From contig CANTUV010000024.1 of assembly GCA_947685225.1 (NCBI GenBank), positions 20,974,001 to 21,038,000 of the forward strand: a stretch of 64,000 nucleotides of DNA, given 5' to 3'. The position numbers and the translations under genes were made by a program. Shown here piece after piece: positions 22,980-34,593 of this stretch; within the stretch, counting starts at the first letter, position 1, and each line of letters opens with the position of its first letter. The notes under the pieces are model-generated. The model made no database searches. It had not been told where the DNA came from and worked only from the letters and a program-made list of their open reading frames with translations. This DNA is from Garcia nutans. Taxonomy: Eukaryota > Streptophyta > Magnoliopsida > Malpighiales > Euphorbiaceae.

Positions 22980-23205
22980 GAAGAGATGGTACTGGATGAT
23001 TCTCGCTGACTCTCTTAAGGGGGAGGTTAGGTATTCGATCCAAAGTGGCGACTTGCACTCATGTGTCTTGGGTGTAATTCGAATAAGTGAATCCTATTGG
23101 AAGGCCGTGAGGGCAGTTTGGTACTGTAGCAGCCCAGCTCAGAGGCCCTGATGGTTTCTCCGGATAGGAATGGTTTAGCAGGTGGACTGGGACGGTTGTT
23201 ACAGT
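22980..23205. other. GC-richer segment inside the coding-free element
   Basis: About 225 bp with markedly higher GC than its surroundings, containing 'aaagtggcgacttgc', 'gtagcagcccagctcagaggccc' and 'caggtggactgggacgg'. A 70-codon frame spans 22939-23151, but I see no known domain. It could be a captured host or organellar fragment, or an older control region. Confidence 0.45.
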
Positions 23206-25203
23206 TATAAAGGAAAATTTGTATTGAATGTATGATAAATAAGAGTATTTAATTAAGTGTACATATGTATGTGATATGTGAATTGAGTTTTCACTGTGAA
23301 TGAAATTATATATATCAACAAATGTGTGAATCGCATTATAAAGGTGACTTATGAATTATGTGATGGAAGAGAGAATGGCATAGACTTAAATAATAGTGAA
23401 CAGTGGAAATTGTTATGTTGAGCATTGAACTTGATGATCATATGATATTTAGAGTTTCAAAGTATTCATATATAAAAAGTTCTATGTAATTATATATCAT
23501 AAGAGATTGTAAATGGATTAGAAATGAAGTGATGAATAGAAATTGTATAAGAACTGTATATGATTGAATATGTATATAGTAATATTGTTGAAGCATGAGT
23601 TAAGTTGATAAGGATCATATAAGCGAGTACAAATTGGTTGAAACGAAGTTGGAATGTGTTAACTTCTGTTATACTAAAAATGTAAAGAAGGACTATATAA
23701 TTTTTTTAAAAAATACACCTTAGCTTTGTATTTGTAAAGATTGAGAATAGAATTATAAAAGAACAGTATTGATTTGAAAGTTCTAGGTTTGAATATTAAT
23801 CTCTTAAAGTCATGTGTTTTGTTCAGTATTTTGGATCGGTTAATTTGTTATCCATGGATTTGGATCTTAGATATAATGATTGTAATACGGATTTGGTGAG
23901 GTTGACAATTTTGTTTGAGAAGTATAGTTAAAAGTTATGATGAATAAGGTTGTACCTTATTATTATTTTTTATGTTAAGAACTTGGTTATAATGGTGAAG
24001 ATAAAGAAAGAAAAAGAAATTATGGAAATATGGTGAGTTATGAATAATATGAAAAGGTAATTGAAATCAGTATAACAATAATTTGAAATGTGAAGAGATA
24101 TTAAAAAGGGAGAAATTCTAATATATGAATGAAAGTTATACTGAATATGTTTATGGTATGTAACTTGAGGTTTAAGGGAATGAACTCAAAGTTTGAGTGA
24201 ATGAATTATAGATATTAAGTATGATATAACATTTTTATGAAAATTGGTGGAAATTATACTAAGATAATAAAGAGTAAACTATGTGTATATTAAAAGATAA
24301 TTGGAAGTGATTTGTTATCATGATGAATTGACTGAAAATGGATCGGAAGAGTTCAGGAATTGAAAATAAGTTTGCCCTAATGGAATTAAGTTATATATAT
24401 ATACATATATGAATATGGTGAAATTTTATGATGAGTCAAATACATTAATTGTTGGTTGGAGTTGAATAAGATTTGAATATGGATATATTGTGACAGATAG
24501 ATCAATGGATCTAGAATTGGCTAAGATTATGAATCATTATTGAAATTTATTGTGTACAGTTGTATTAAGAAAATAGGTATTTACATGATAATGTATATGA
24601 TGTAAATTTTAAAGTATGATTGGACATGAATGAGTGGAATATAGTAATTGTTAATCATGATAAGAAGAGAAAAAGATTGGTTATCTATAAAATAAGTTGA
24701 AAGATAATGTATTAATATGTAAGTTAAGTGAAAAGCGTGCTAAAGAAATAACTCCATTTATGGAAAAATCAGGATTTTGTTATCTATTGAGAGTGATAAA
24801 TGTCTATGTAGACAGTGATTGTAATGAAGGGACAATTAATGTTCAGATATAAGTCAATGGTTTTTAATGTTAAAGTTAAGAGAGTAATTATACAGAAGTG
24901 AAAGAACAAAATATATTAAATATAAAGATTTGACAAAGTATTATTGTGCTATATGATGATCTGATTCTGGTATAAAGATATTAATAGAAAATGTAATGTG
25001 ATCTTTTGAATGTTTGATTAAGAAAGTAACCAGATGTATGAACATATAGAATGATGAGTTATAGAATTTAAAGAAGGTGGTTGGTTCTAAAGAGGAGAGT
25101 TGGAGTTATATGATTTGATGATATAATGACTTAAGCGTATAATTAACTTCATATGGAAGTTAAGATGGTATGGTATTATGAACGGATTATAATTATACTA
25201 GAT

Positions 25204-25221
25204 AATTTCGAGGACGAAATT
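25204..25221 (+). promoter_or_regulatory. Hairpin before the polypurine tract
   Basis: AATTTCG-agga-CGAAATT. In element J the same 18 bp (57491-57508) encode the last residues of pol (read FEDEIF in related copies); here no pol exists, yet the sequence is intact. Confidence 0.7.
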
Positions 25222-25225
25222 ATTT

Positions 25226-25239
25226 AAGGGGGAGAGAAT
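25226..25239 (+). promoter_or_regulatory. Polypurine tract of the coding-free element
   Basis: The purine run 'aagggggagagaa' sits directly before the 3' LTR start TGTAATATCC at 25240. Confidence 0.9.
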
Positions 25240-28200
25240 TGTAATATCCTCATGTATACCTTAGAAGTTTTGATTATGTTATTGTTGTTGTTGTTATAAA
25301 TTGGATTGAATATATATGTGTCAAATTGCAAGAGAAAAGAAATTGAGAAGAGAATGGTTATGTATTTGTGTTTTGGGAAAGAAAAGAGGGTGTAGAGAGA
25401 AGTGTATATGTTGTTTATATGGTTGTATAATTAACATATACATAAGTCAAAGGTGGAGTCAATGCAAGAGGATATTTTTGTGTGACATGTGTAATGACTA
25501 TAATGGGCACATATGAGACAAAAGGTTAATTAAATGGATGAGGGCATGTTGGTAATTGTTTTGTTAAATTGGGTGGTGGAGATTTAAAGAAGAAGAAATG
25601 GTTGATTTGTATTCATTCTTCTTCTCTTCTCATGTGTGTGCCGGCCATTGAAGAAAAGAGAGAGCAAGAGAGGTGTTCTTGAAGCTAGAACCAAATTGAA
25701 GAGGCAATCAAAGGGATTGGTTAGAGATTTGTGAAATTTCTTTATCTAAGGTAAGACTTCTCTTGTTTTCCTTTGTCAATTTTGAAGTTGTGTCTAAAAG
25801 AAATTGTGATTTATTGATGTGATGATTTGGTGTGTTTGATATGTGTTTATAAGTGTTTAAAGTGATTGTAAGTTAAAAGATGGAATTGGTGTTGGTTTGG
25901 TTGTGAATATGGTAAGATATGTGAAGGTTGATTGTGGAAGATCAAGTGGGAAGTTGGTTTTAAGGTTTGGTATTGGTGAATGTTTTAATGTAATGTTTAT
26001 GTGTTGTTTAAGTGGTTAATGTGATGAATATGTAAGATATGTGTTAATAACATTGATTAGAACAAATTGAATGAAGTTATTGTTGTGCAAAGGGTGTGAA
26101 AATGCATTTGGAAGAGTGTTGGTTTTGATTAGGGTTGTGTTCTTGAGTGACACGGCTAGAATCGATGAGAAACACGGCCAAGACTTGAGAAATTTGGGTG
26201 ACACGGCCAAGTTGGAGGGATTTTGGCCGTGTTGGTTATGTTTTGGGGTGACACAGCCACTGGCTTGGCCGTGTCCCTTGAGTGTGTTTGCCACTGCCTG
26301 AGTTGTGTTGAGAGACACGGCTGTGTCCTTGCCCGTGTCTGCCTCGGGAAGTTTTGGCTTTGAGAGACACGGCCACAAGCTTGGCCGTGTCCCTTGGGTG
26401 TGTTTGCTACTGTGATGGTTTTGGTTCTTCATGCATTGTTTGATTCTTCAAAAGTCTTGTGCTCCTAAACATTTTATATACACCCTAAGTACTTTGTAAT
26501 CAAAGAATGACCTAAACAAATGTATGTGGATGATTCTAAACCTATAAATAATGATCTTTGGATTAGGTTTTGAAGAGATTGTGTTGCATTAACCTAAATG
26601 TTGAGAATTCTTGGAAGAGGAAATGTATAGAGGAATGGGAATAGTTCTTGAGGTAAGTACCAATACATATGATTGTATTTAATTACATAATTTGAGGCTT
26701 AACACATTTGTTTGCAAATGTGTTAAGTGATCTATTATATTGTTAATATAATTGGACTAAGGTGATGATTGAATGATGTGAAGGATGTGAAGATCATTAA
26801 CAAGGTAAGCATAAACTCTATTTGATTGTATATCCTTATATGTCTTTGAACATTAACACATTGGGATGAAAGTGTTAAATAAGCTATTATATTGTGAATG
26901 TAAATGAAGAATGTAAATTGCTATATATATATAGATATATATAAAGGATGAAATATGAAATGGGAAAGGTAGGAAGAAATGAGGATCATTCTTAAGGTAT
27001 GTGCAATTTGTTGTGATAAATGCTCTAGTAATGAATGATGTTAATGTGTTTTGAGAAGTGAGAAAATGTTATGTTATATGCATTGTGAATCTTGTGTATG
27101 GCAATGTATTATATGAATAATATACTTTGAAATGTGATATCAATGATGCCATATGTATCATATGGATTGAGATATGATATGATATGAAGCCATTGTGATT
27201 GGCTATGATGATTCAATTGAAAGAGATAAGGCATGTTTGCCTAATTGATAATGAGATTGATAATGAAATAATAAATGAATTGTGTAACTAATGTGTTATT
27301 CGATTTCAGAGTTCTGGGTTTGGAGGCATGCCTATAAAATGAAAAAGGTAACAGTCTTGCCGGGTTGAGGATCTCTTCATTTTGAGTTGAATTGAGATCC
27401 AAGAGACTGGGTCTGTTACACTATGAGAAATTGTGATTATGAGATATATGATTGGTAACAGTCTTGCCGGGTTGAGGATCACCTCGAGTTTAGCCGAGTT
27501 GATGATCCAAGAGACTGGGTCTGTTACGCTATCCATGGATAGAGATATTGATATATGATGCCTACGGGCTTGATAATTATGATTATAGACCAAAGCAGTA
27601 ACTCTGAACTTTGAATAACATATTAGTGTTTTGGGCCCGAGTCTGTCTTTATTGTCAATGTGAAATGCAAGTATTGAAATATTGATTGTGAGTATTAATA
27701 CTGAATTATGCTTGGTGAATTGTGAATAATATAATGTTATTAAGTGTAATATGTAAATGAATTGTGGTTGATGATAAAGGTTGTCTTTATTGGAAATGTG
27801 ATTTATGATTTGTATGATATGTAATTTGTGTATTGCAATAATGAGTGATTTGATGTGTAATGTGTGTATTGCAATAATGAGTGTATGATATGTAATGTGT
27901 GTATCGCAATAATAATTGGTATGATATGTAAAGTGTGTATTGCAATAATGATTGGTATGGTATATATAATGTAGGGGTATTAATATATTGGTTTTGAGTA
28001 TTGGTGATGCATTGGGGTTGGTGATAATATTATGTATATATGTACATCATATATGAAATTAGCTATGATATATTAAAGATGAAATTAAAAAGAAAAGAAG
28101 ATATGATAAGAACTAATTATATATTGAATTGATGTATCATTATATGTCAATACTTCTATACTATATATTTATATCTTTATAGTTGGACTACTAAGCTCTC

Positions 28201-28547
28201 GGGCTTAGCGCGGGTGTTTATTCGCGCAGGTATATAGATGGAAGATATGAAGTCTTTTATTATGCCACAAGAAGAGTAAAGTTTGTCGAGACCATCTAGA
28301 GGGTAATGCATACATGTATAAATTTTTAATTATGATGTATTTCTGACGAGAGAGTATTTATATGTATAAATGAAGTTTTGATAAAGATAATGATTTTGTA
28401 AATGTTATTTAAATTAATGTATTATGGTTTGAACTCTGTTACAGGTTTTTAAAAGGTAACGAAAAGTGACATCCTTATACTTTATATATTTACTGTATGT
28501 TTACTAGGTATACGTATAGTACTTATATAGGGTATCGGGGTGTTACA
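25240..28547 (+). mobile_element. 3' LTR of the coding-free element
   Basis: It has the same 3308-bp length as the 5' LTR and the same internal landmarks 6915 bp further on. Differences seen include 19332-region G versus A, 19437 C versus T, 19676-region T versus A, and the T versus C in the double hairpin. No indels were noticed. Confidence 0.95.
26143..26402 (-). repeat. Palindromic CACGGCC/GGCCGTG array in the 3' LTR
   Basis: A copy of 19228-19487 with about three substitutions, one of which breaks a GACACGG half-site (GACACAG). Confidence 0.8.
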
Positions 28548-28640
28548 ATCACAACAGCTAAGGGTAGGTTTATGGGGTTTGCAAGCCTATGAAAAGAAAG
28601 CTAAAATTCCATGAAGGCTCAAAGAGACAACTAGGGATTG
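28548..28640 (-). mobile_element. Element F internal block D, part 3
   Basis: It resumes block D after the coding-free element with ATCAC duplicated, and matches element G at about 32697-32790 ('agggtaggtt', 'gaaggct', 'gacaactagggattg'). After 28640 the outer end of G's 3' LTR begins. Confidence 0.7.
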
Positions 28641-28749
28641 TGTGAGCGGGGATTTTAACCCTCACTCTCGGTGGAATGGTTCTTGTGACTTCGGCACTAT
28701 TTAGGCTCGGGGCCTTAGAGAACACAGGCCTAAGCCCGGAGAAAAATGG

Positions 28750-28759
28750 AGTCGCCACC
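28750..28759 (-). promoter_or_regulatory. Primer-site-like sequence inside the Tat-type LTR
   Basis: On the minus strand it reads TGGCGACTCC, identical to the first ten bases of the true primer site at 35765. It lies about 110 bp before the LTR's closing end. Confidence 0.6.
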
Positions 28760-29856
28760 CGGATGGGCCGGGAAAAATAAAGGGATGGATGACTCGATTC
28801 CTAAGGAATCCCTAACCCCCTAATGAGTTTGGAAAGTCGGGTACGTGTGGGGAAGGTGAGAAATGGCCCAGCACCCCCACAACGCCCTGTTCATTGGAAC
28901 CGGCCTCCTTTGTAGGTCTTAATATTATAAAATTCTTAAGTATAACAATATTATCCATATTACATGCAACAATTAAAATAAAGTATCATTATATTAAAAT
29001 CAAAATAATGTCCAAACAAAGCAAATAAATGGACACCCATCCAAGGATAGAAACATGTCCTTACATCGTTCATGTCTAAGATAAATAGGACACCCATTGA
29101 AAGGTGGAAACATGCCCTTTACATTAGTTCAAAAACTTAAAAAAAAAATTGAATTACATTATGCTCACAACATGAGGTACCCAAAAATATGAAAACATAC
29201 CTCTTACAATATTTGAAAATCAAAATAGATCAATAAAAGTAAATAACCATTCATAATGAATAAATCATTTATCAAAGATATCAAACATCAATCAAAATAT
29301 ATAATAAACATTCATCCAATTTAAACAAAATAGTAAATATATTAACTTCAGGGGTTCATGCATTAAGTAGAGTTTCTATGGTTTTGCATATACTAGTTTA
29401 ATTTGTTGAGAAATATTTTAAAGTAATAACATAGCTACTGGATGTTTTAATGATTTAGTTGAATGTTTTTTTATGAAGATAATGTTACTGTGACTTAAAA
29501 AAGGTAGGTTTAGTTAGGGTTTTATGGTTTGAAACCTTGAATTTGCAAATTGTGATTTAGGATTTAATGCTTTGCCGTGATCAAAGGTAAGTATGGTTTT
29601 AGTATTGACTATAATAACTACTTAAGTATTTTTAGATGAAACAAACATAGAAAGCCTTTAATGGAGTTATTGAAAGATTAAAATATCCCAGTGAATAAAA
29701 TTATAAAAAGCTACTATGAAGATTTGAAAACAGAATTAGGATTTATGGTTTGAATAAATTAGGGTTTAGGTTTGTATTTTGAATAAAGCTACTGTATTTT
29801 GAATAACCATAATAAAGGAATTTAAACATAAAGATTTATATTACACAAATAAATAT

Positions 29857-29951
29857 TGACACGAGCCCATACGGCAGTCCCGTTAGCCGGTTAGCGAGTG
29901 GGGTTCAAGGGGGCAGCACCCCATGCATGGTCGAGGGCTGCGCCCCGGAAG
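29857..29951. other. GC-rich insert in the LTR of G
   Basis: About 95 bp with 'cagtcccgttagccggttagcg', 'caagggggcagcacccca' and 'gggctgcgccccgg', in a very AT-rich LTR. It is absent from the other Tat-type LTRs at the matching place. GGGGCAGC/GCTGCGCCCC-type half-sites could pair. Confidence 0.55.
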
Positions 29952-30796
29952 ATTTTGAAAATTGGCTTTTAGGGTTGTAGGTTTTGGTGTTGAAAATTAA
30001 GATTTTAGGGTTTAAGATTTAGAAAATAGGGTTTTGAGATTGGAAGAAACTAATGTTATTTTTAAAAGAATAATGCTTACTGTGTGATTTTGGAAAGAAG
30101 AATTAATTAGGATTAAAGCTTTTGATACTTGAAAAAAATAAGGCTACTGGATTTTTGAAATAGAGATTAGGTTAGGGTTTTAAAGCTTTGGAAGCAAAAG
30201 AGTAATTTATGGTTTTTGAAGTTTTAGAAATAGAAGGATGATTTAGGGTTTTTGAAGTTTTAGAAACAAAAGGATGATTTAGGGTTTTTGAAGTTTTTAA
30301 AGTTTTGAATTTTTTGATCAAATTGTATGATGAAACAATTAATCCAATTTGAATGATGAAGCTATTGTAAAGAAATAAATAAAGAAAATAGAGATTCAAA
30401 CCTCCGTTCGTTGGTTCCTCCACAATTGACTTCTGGACGAACAATGACAAAGGCAATGTTGCTGCCTTAGATGGATTGATGATTGTTTTGTTGCCTCTTG
30501 ATCTTTCAAGCTTGAGGTTGGCCGAAGAAATCCAAAAGTCCCAAGGTCAAGTCCAAAATTTCCGATCCAGTAAAACAATTTTCTCCCCACTTTTTTTTTG
30601 TGTTTTAATGTGGTATTTATACGGAAAAATGATAAACGTATTTTTAATTATCTAAGGAAGCTAAAACTAATTAGGAAAAGAAACCAAAACCAAATAGAAT
30701 TTTATTTCAGAAAAAACTACATTGAAAAATTGCGCTGGCAAAAAATTGCGAGTGCTGGACTGGGAGGCCAGCCAATTCACCGCAGGAATTTCCTAA

Positions 30797-32790
30797 TGTT
30801 CTATTCTTTTGTTCTTCCTTTTTGCAAAGATTTAGCTATTTTTAATTGGACCTTATATCCTCTCCTTGCCCCCTGTGTGGCAAAATATTTGTAAGCGAGT
30901 TTAAAAATATTTGGTATATAAACTCAAAAAATTGAAAAGGAGAAACTTTGCCCCCTGTGTAGGCTCAAACCAAAGATTTTATCCATGCAAGCTTTGATTG
31001 ATGTTTTTGCCATCTAGTTCTTCGCACAAGCACATATTTCTTATCTTTGCAAAATTACTGGAGATTTCTTAAGCAATGGGCTTTCCATGCCTCCCTGATT
31101 TGACATCTTCTTTTGATTCTTCACTTCACAGAGTGTTTGCTGTTCACTTTGATAAAGAATAGACAATACAAGGCAAGAAAGTGCGATGTGATATGCTCAT
31201 GTATGCATGATAAGCATGAATAATACTTACAGTCGTTCCATCGACTCACAGACCGAGGTGATTAGCAGAAGTGTTCTTATTGGTTCCTTTTTGACACTCG
31301 TTCAAGTCTTGCATTGGAATGATCGAAAGCTTTGCATTTGTGGCTTTTATCTTCTAGATGTTGAAAACATGAGTAGCGGAGACCCTAAGCAGCAGAGTCA
31401 GGGATGCATCCATTTCCAACTATGTTTCAGCATGTCGGTTGATAGCTTCTTCATGACCTTACCAATAATCATTTCCTTTACCCAATGTGTCCTTTGGAGG
31501 TTCAACATACTCCCCTTAACCTGAAGGCTTTGTATGACAAAACATTTTCTTTTATCTTTTTTATTTTGAAATCAAATTTTGGTTTTGCAAAATTGATGTC
31601 AATGTACCTCAGGACTTGATTTTTCCAAATTAACATATCTATAACATGACAACCCTAGTTACAATACTAAACTCGGGAATCATTTCTATTTAAACAAGAA
31701 CCGCTGCACTTCAGATAGGCACATACACATTACTTGGCCACTGGTCTCATTGAGTTTAAATACTATCTATCTCATATGCATGCTTATTCAAACTATCTCC
31801 ACTAATAGACTCTACCTACCAAGAGAGATCAACAGGTCTTTGATAGGCTTAAAATGGGGTCTATAAGGGACATGGGTTAAATGAAGGCCATTTTAAGATA
31901 GGAGCTGGTATGACACAATGGACAATCCCTCACACTATAAATTTCTTGTTCGATTTTTAGGCAGCTTTGAGGCAATCTCGCTAGACTCCAAATTCTTCTT
32001 GGAATTAATCTGGATCTTGATCAAGACAGTCTTTGCTCTTGCAAAAAGTTTAAGACCCAAATTCATTTCTTTTCTTCTTTTCCCTTTTCTTTATTTCTCT
32101 TACTCTTCCCTTTTCTTTTTCTTTGTTTTCCTTTTATTATTTTGTTCTTCTTTCTTGTAGAACTATCAAGTAAAGAGCTTTTAAGCATTGAATGGTCTTT
32201 CTCCTTTTTCTCCAATTTTGATTGAATCTTTGGTTGGGTTAGACCAATTCAAGTCAAATCGTCCTTATAAATCAAATGGAAGCCTTTTGTTGTCTTAGGT
32301 AAAAGAGAACTCAGTTGGCTTTTTGAACCATTTTGGATTTTCTTTTTTTTTCTCACTTTTTTTTTCTTTTTTCTTCTTTTTTCTTCTTCTTTTCTTTCTC
32401 TACTTTTTTTTCTTGGTTCTAGCTCTAAAAGAGTTGTCTCGTTTATACTAGCTTGGGCTTCCAATAATGGATGAGTGGAGTGACATAAATCTTCTTCAAC
32501 AGGGATAAATCAATTGTTACTCCAATGTTGTCTTGATAGATTTGAGATATTAGGTGAACTTCAACTACCCTTATAGTCTTGGAAACTTCAACTACCCTTA
32601 TGGTCTTGGAAACTTCAACTATCCTCATGATCTTGACTAATCATTGCTTTCTTTGATCTTCTTGCCTCTTCATATTAGTGATCATAAGACTTTTCAAAAG
32701 TATCACAATAGCTCAGGGTAGGTTATTGAGGTTTGTATGCCAATGAAAAGAAAGTTAAATTTTATGAAGGCTTAAAGGGACAACTAGGGA
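30797..32790 (-). mobile_element. Element G internal block D' (conserved, non-coding)
   Basis: About 2.0 kb matching element F's block D end to end. No retrotransposon protein is readable on the minus strand. It includes pyrimidine tracts (32060-32150, 32330-32415), whose complement makes an artefactual Lys/Arg/Glu-rich frame. It lies between gag and the 3' end, where autonomous Tat elements carry pol. Confidence 0.6.
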
Positions 32791-33361
32791 TTGATATTTA
32801 ATAGGGTGGATACTAGTTGTTGGCTTATCAAAAATGCCTAGATCATTTCTCCCTTAAATAAGCAGAGTTCAATTTCACCTCAAAAATTTGTCAAAGCATG
32901 TTCTAAGACTGACTAAGACCTAGACAAAGATAATTATGCAGGAGCCCTCTCTAAGTAAGCATACACAACTCAATGCTATAGAGTAATTCCCTCATCTAGT
33001 AAAGTCATTCGAGTCATGATGCCTAGACACATTAATCAAGCTAAATTCCTCATTGGTTGAGCACCAAAATGAACAAAGACCAATAAAAATTTATGATAAA
33101 AATAATTTATTCAAACAAATTTAAATTTGAAAAATACAATTGTTCCAAAATATTAAAGAAAGTAAGATTGAAAAGCAACATTCAAGCTAAGGAAAGTTCA
33201 TTGAGTTAGGCTTCTTTTCCTTTCACATCTTCAATATCCCCATCTTGAAAGGATGATAAAACAAAATCTTCTTCCAATCCTTTTCCCACAATGAAGGTTG
33301 TCGGTGGAGGTACTCTATTGAACCTTGGTAATGGATTGTCTTTGGGGTTGGTCTTATCCAG
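32791..33361 (-). mobile_element. Element G spacer between gag and block D'
   Basis: 570 bp, no sustained frame. It follows the gag stop on the minus strand. I see no protease motif in it. Confidence 0.5.
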
Positions 33362-34593
33362 TTAGGGTAGTTTGCCATTATCGATTAGATCTTGAATCTC
33401 ATGCCTTAGACGAGCACATTTATCTGTTTCATGTCCTCGTATTTGATGAAATTGACAGAAGGCCTCGGCATTGAAGTTTGGTGGCAGTGGATTATGTAGA
33501 GGTCGATGAGCTAACGGTTGTAACAACCCTTTCTTTTGCAGCTTGCTAAAAACCCAAGATAAAGGTTTCCCCAATTCTGAGAATTGTCTTTTATTCCTTT
33601 GACCAGTTACATTAACATCAACTTCTTTTTGTGTGCTTTGATTGTTAGGCTGGTTGTTCCCTTTCTCATTCCTTCTTATTGAAAAGCGATTCTTCTCCCT
33701 TTCCCATTCTTCAATTTGTAGACCAGATTGGAGAAGATCTTTGAAGTCACGGATGAGTGTATGAGACATTCTTTCATGGAGATTGGGCAGGACGCCTCTC
33801 ACGATCATCCTTATTTGATCAGATTCATCGGGCTTTTTCTTGAGCAAAGTAGCCTTGTTTCTCCATCTCTTGACATAATCTACAAAATTCTCATTCGGTC
33901 TTGCCTAATGGACTCCACTTCCATCAAGGTAACTTCCAACTCAACATTATATCCATATTATTGGATGAAGGCTTTGTAAAGTAGAACCCAACTCTTTTGT
34001 GTTCCATCATTTAAGGTATTGAACCAATTTTGGATAGCAGGATCCAATGAGAGCATGAAGTACCTTAGACTTTGAGCCTTAGTAGCTCATGCAGACTGCA
34101 TGGCAGTGATATACTGCTTCACATGAAGATGAGGATTTCCGGTGCCATTGTACTTAGCAAATGATGGCATCTCGAACTTGTACGGGACTTCTTCATCTAG
34201 CTCAAACAATTTGTTGATCTCAGACACCTCTTCGGTTTTCAATTTCTTCTCAAATTTCTTTTCTAAATCAGCAATATCTTTTCAACATCGGATGTCTCGG
34301 TCTTTTCAATAGTTGCCTTCTCAGCAACCTTTGGTTCTTTTTTGTCTTGAAGATCTTGGTAGTATTGAGCCCAGTCATCATCATCAATGATCACCTTATC
34401 ATCATCAAAAGCTACTTCACTAACTTTAGTCTTCCCTTTGTCCTTTGGCTTCTTAGTACTAGCAGAAGCCTCGGCATGATTCTAAGATTGCAGTCAATTG
34501 GTTCCTCATGGTCTCAGCTAGGGCCTCTTTTATTTCTTCCATCTTGGCATTGAGGGTTTCATCCATCATCCTTTGAATTTGTTTGGGCTCCAT
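33362..34593 (-). pseudogene. gag: Element G gag (Tat/Ogre type), broken
   Basis: A start at 34591-34593 (MEPKQIQRMMDE) opens about 411 codons ending with TAA at 33362. The first part is coiled-coil-like and acidic. Then comes the retrotransposon gag core (FEMPSFAKYNGTGNPHLH near 34170; AIQNWFNTLNDGTQKSW near 34010), and at the end a zinc-knuckle-like CQFHQIRGHETDKC followed by LRHEIQDLIDNGKL, typical of Tat/Ogre gag. Stops after residue blocks near 34085 and 33960 and at least one frameshift break it; only the last 161 codons (33847-33362) are open. Gag would coat the RNA. This is the only protein the element seems ever to have kept. Confidence 0.75.

Larger units (their letters stand above)
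21633..25239 (+). mobile_element. Internal region of the coding-free element
   Basis: 3.6 kb of AT-rich sequence with stops in all frames. Apart from the primer-site hairpin at its start, the hairpin and polypurine tract at its end, and a GC-richer stretch at 22980-23205, I see no domain, tRNA or known repeat in it. Its length and composition could reflect decay before the last amplification, since the LTRs are nearly identical while the interior is already non-coding. Confidence 0.75.
18325..28547 (+). mobile_element. Young, complete, coding-free LTR retrotransposon (LARD-like)
   Basis: A 10,223-bp element flanked by the perfect 5-bp duplication ATCAC (18320-18324 and 28548-28552). Its two LTRs are each 3308 bp (18325-21632 and 25240-28547). 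By eye they differ at about 13 positions, all substitutions. A tRNA-iMet primer site and a polypurine tract sit where expected. The 3607-bp internal part has no gag, protease, RT, RNase H or integrase on either strand. The LTR start is closely similar to the LTR of element I, so I's family is the probable helper. It is a large retrotransposon derivative that must borrow all proteins. Confidence 0.93.
28641..30796 (-). mobile_element. Element G 3' LTR, truncated at its 5' side
   Basis: The plus-strand start TGTGAGCGGGG is the LTR's closing end on the minus strand. It aligns with 35767-37974 through 'gagtcgccacccgg', 'ggacacccatcca', and the 'tgcgctggc' region near 30730. The last 350 bp or so, which would end GGGTCTACA, are absent. 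Confidence 0.75.

Noticed and set aside
22939..23151. Annotating the 70-codon frame in the coding-free element as a gene
   Set aside because: No recognisable domain and no homologous frame elsewhere in the window; kept only as a compositional anomaly.
29380..30300. Telomere-like repeats ('tagggttt' words) in G's LTR, also at 36550-36850
   Set aside because: 'agggttt' words are scattered and not in tandem; they belong to AT-rich LTR sequence and are no interstitial telomere array.
32249..32464. Lys/Arg/Glu-rich 71-codon frame that looks like a nuclear basic protein
   Set aside because: It is the complement of a long TTC/TTT pyrimidine tract in block D'; the parallel block in F does not keep the frame.
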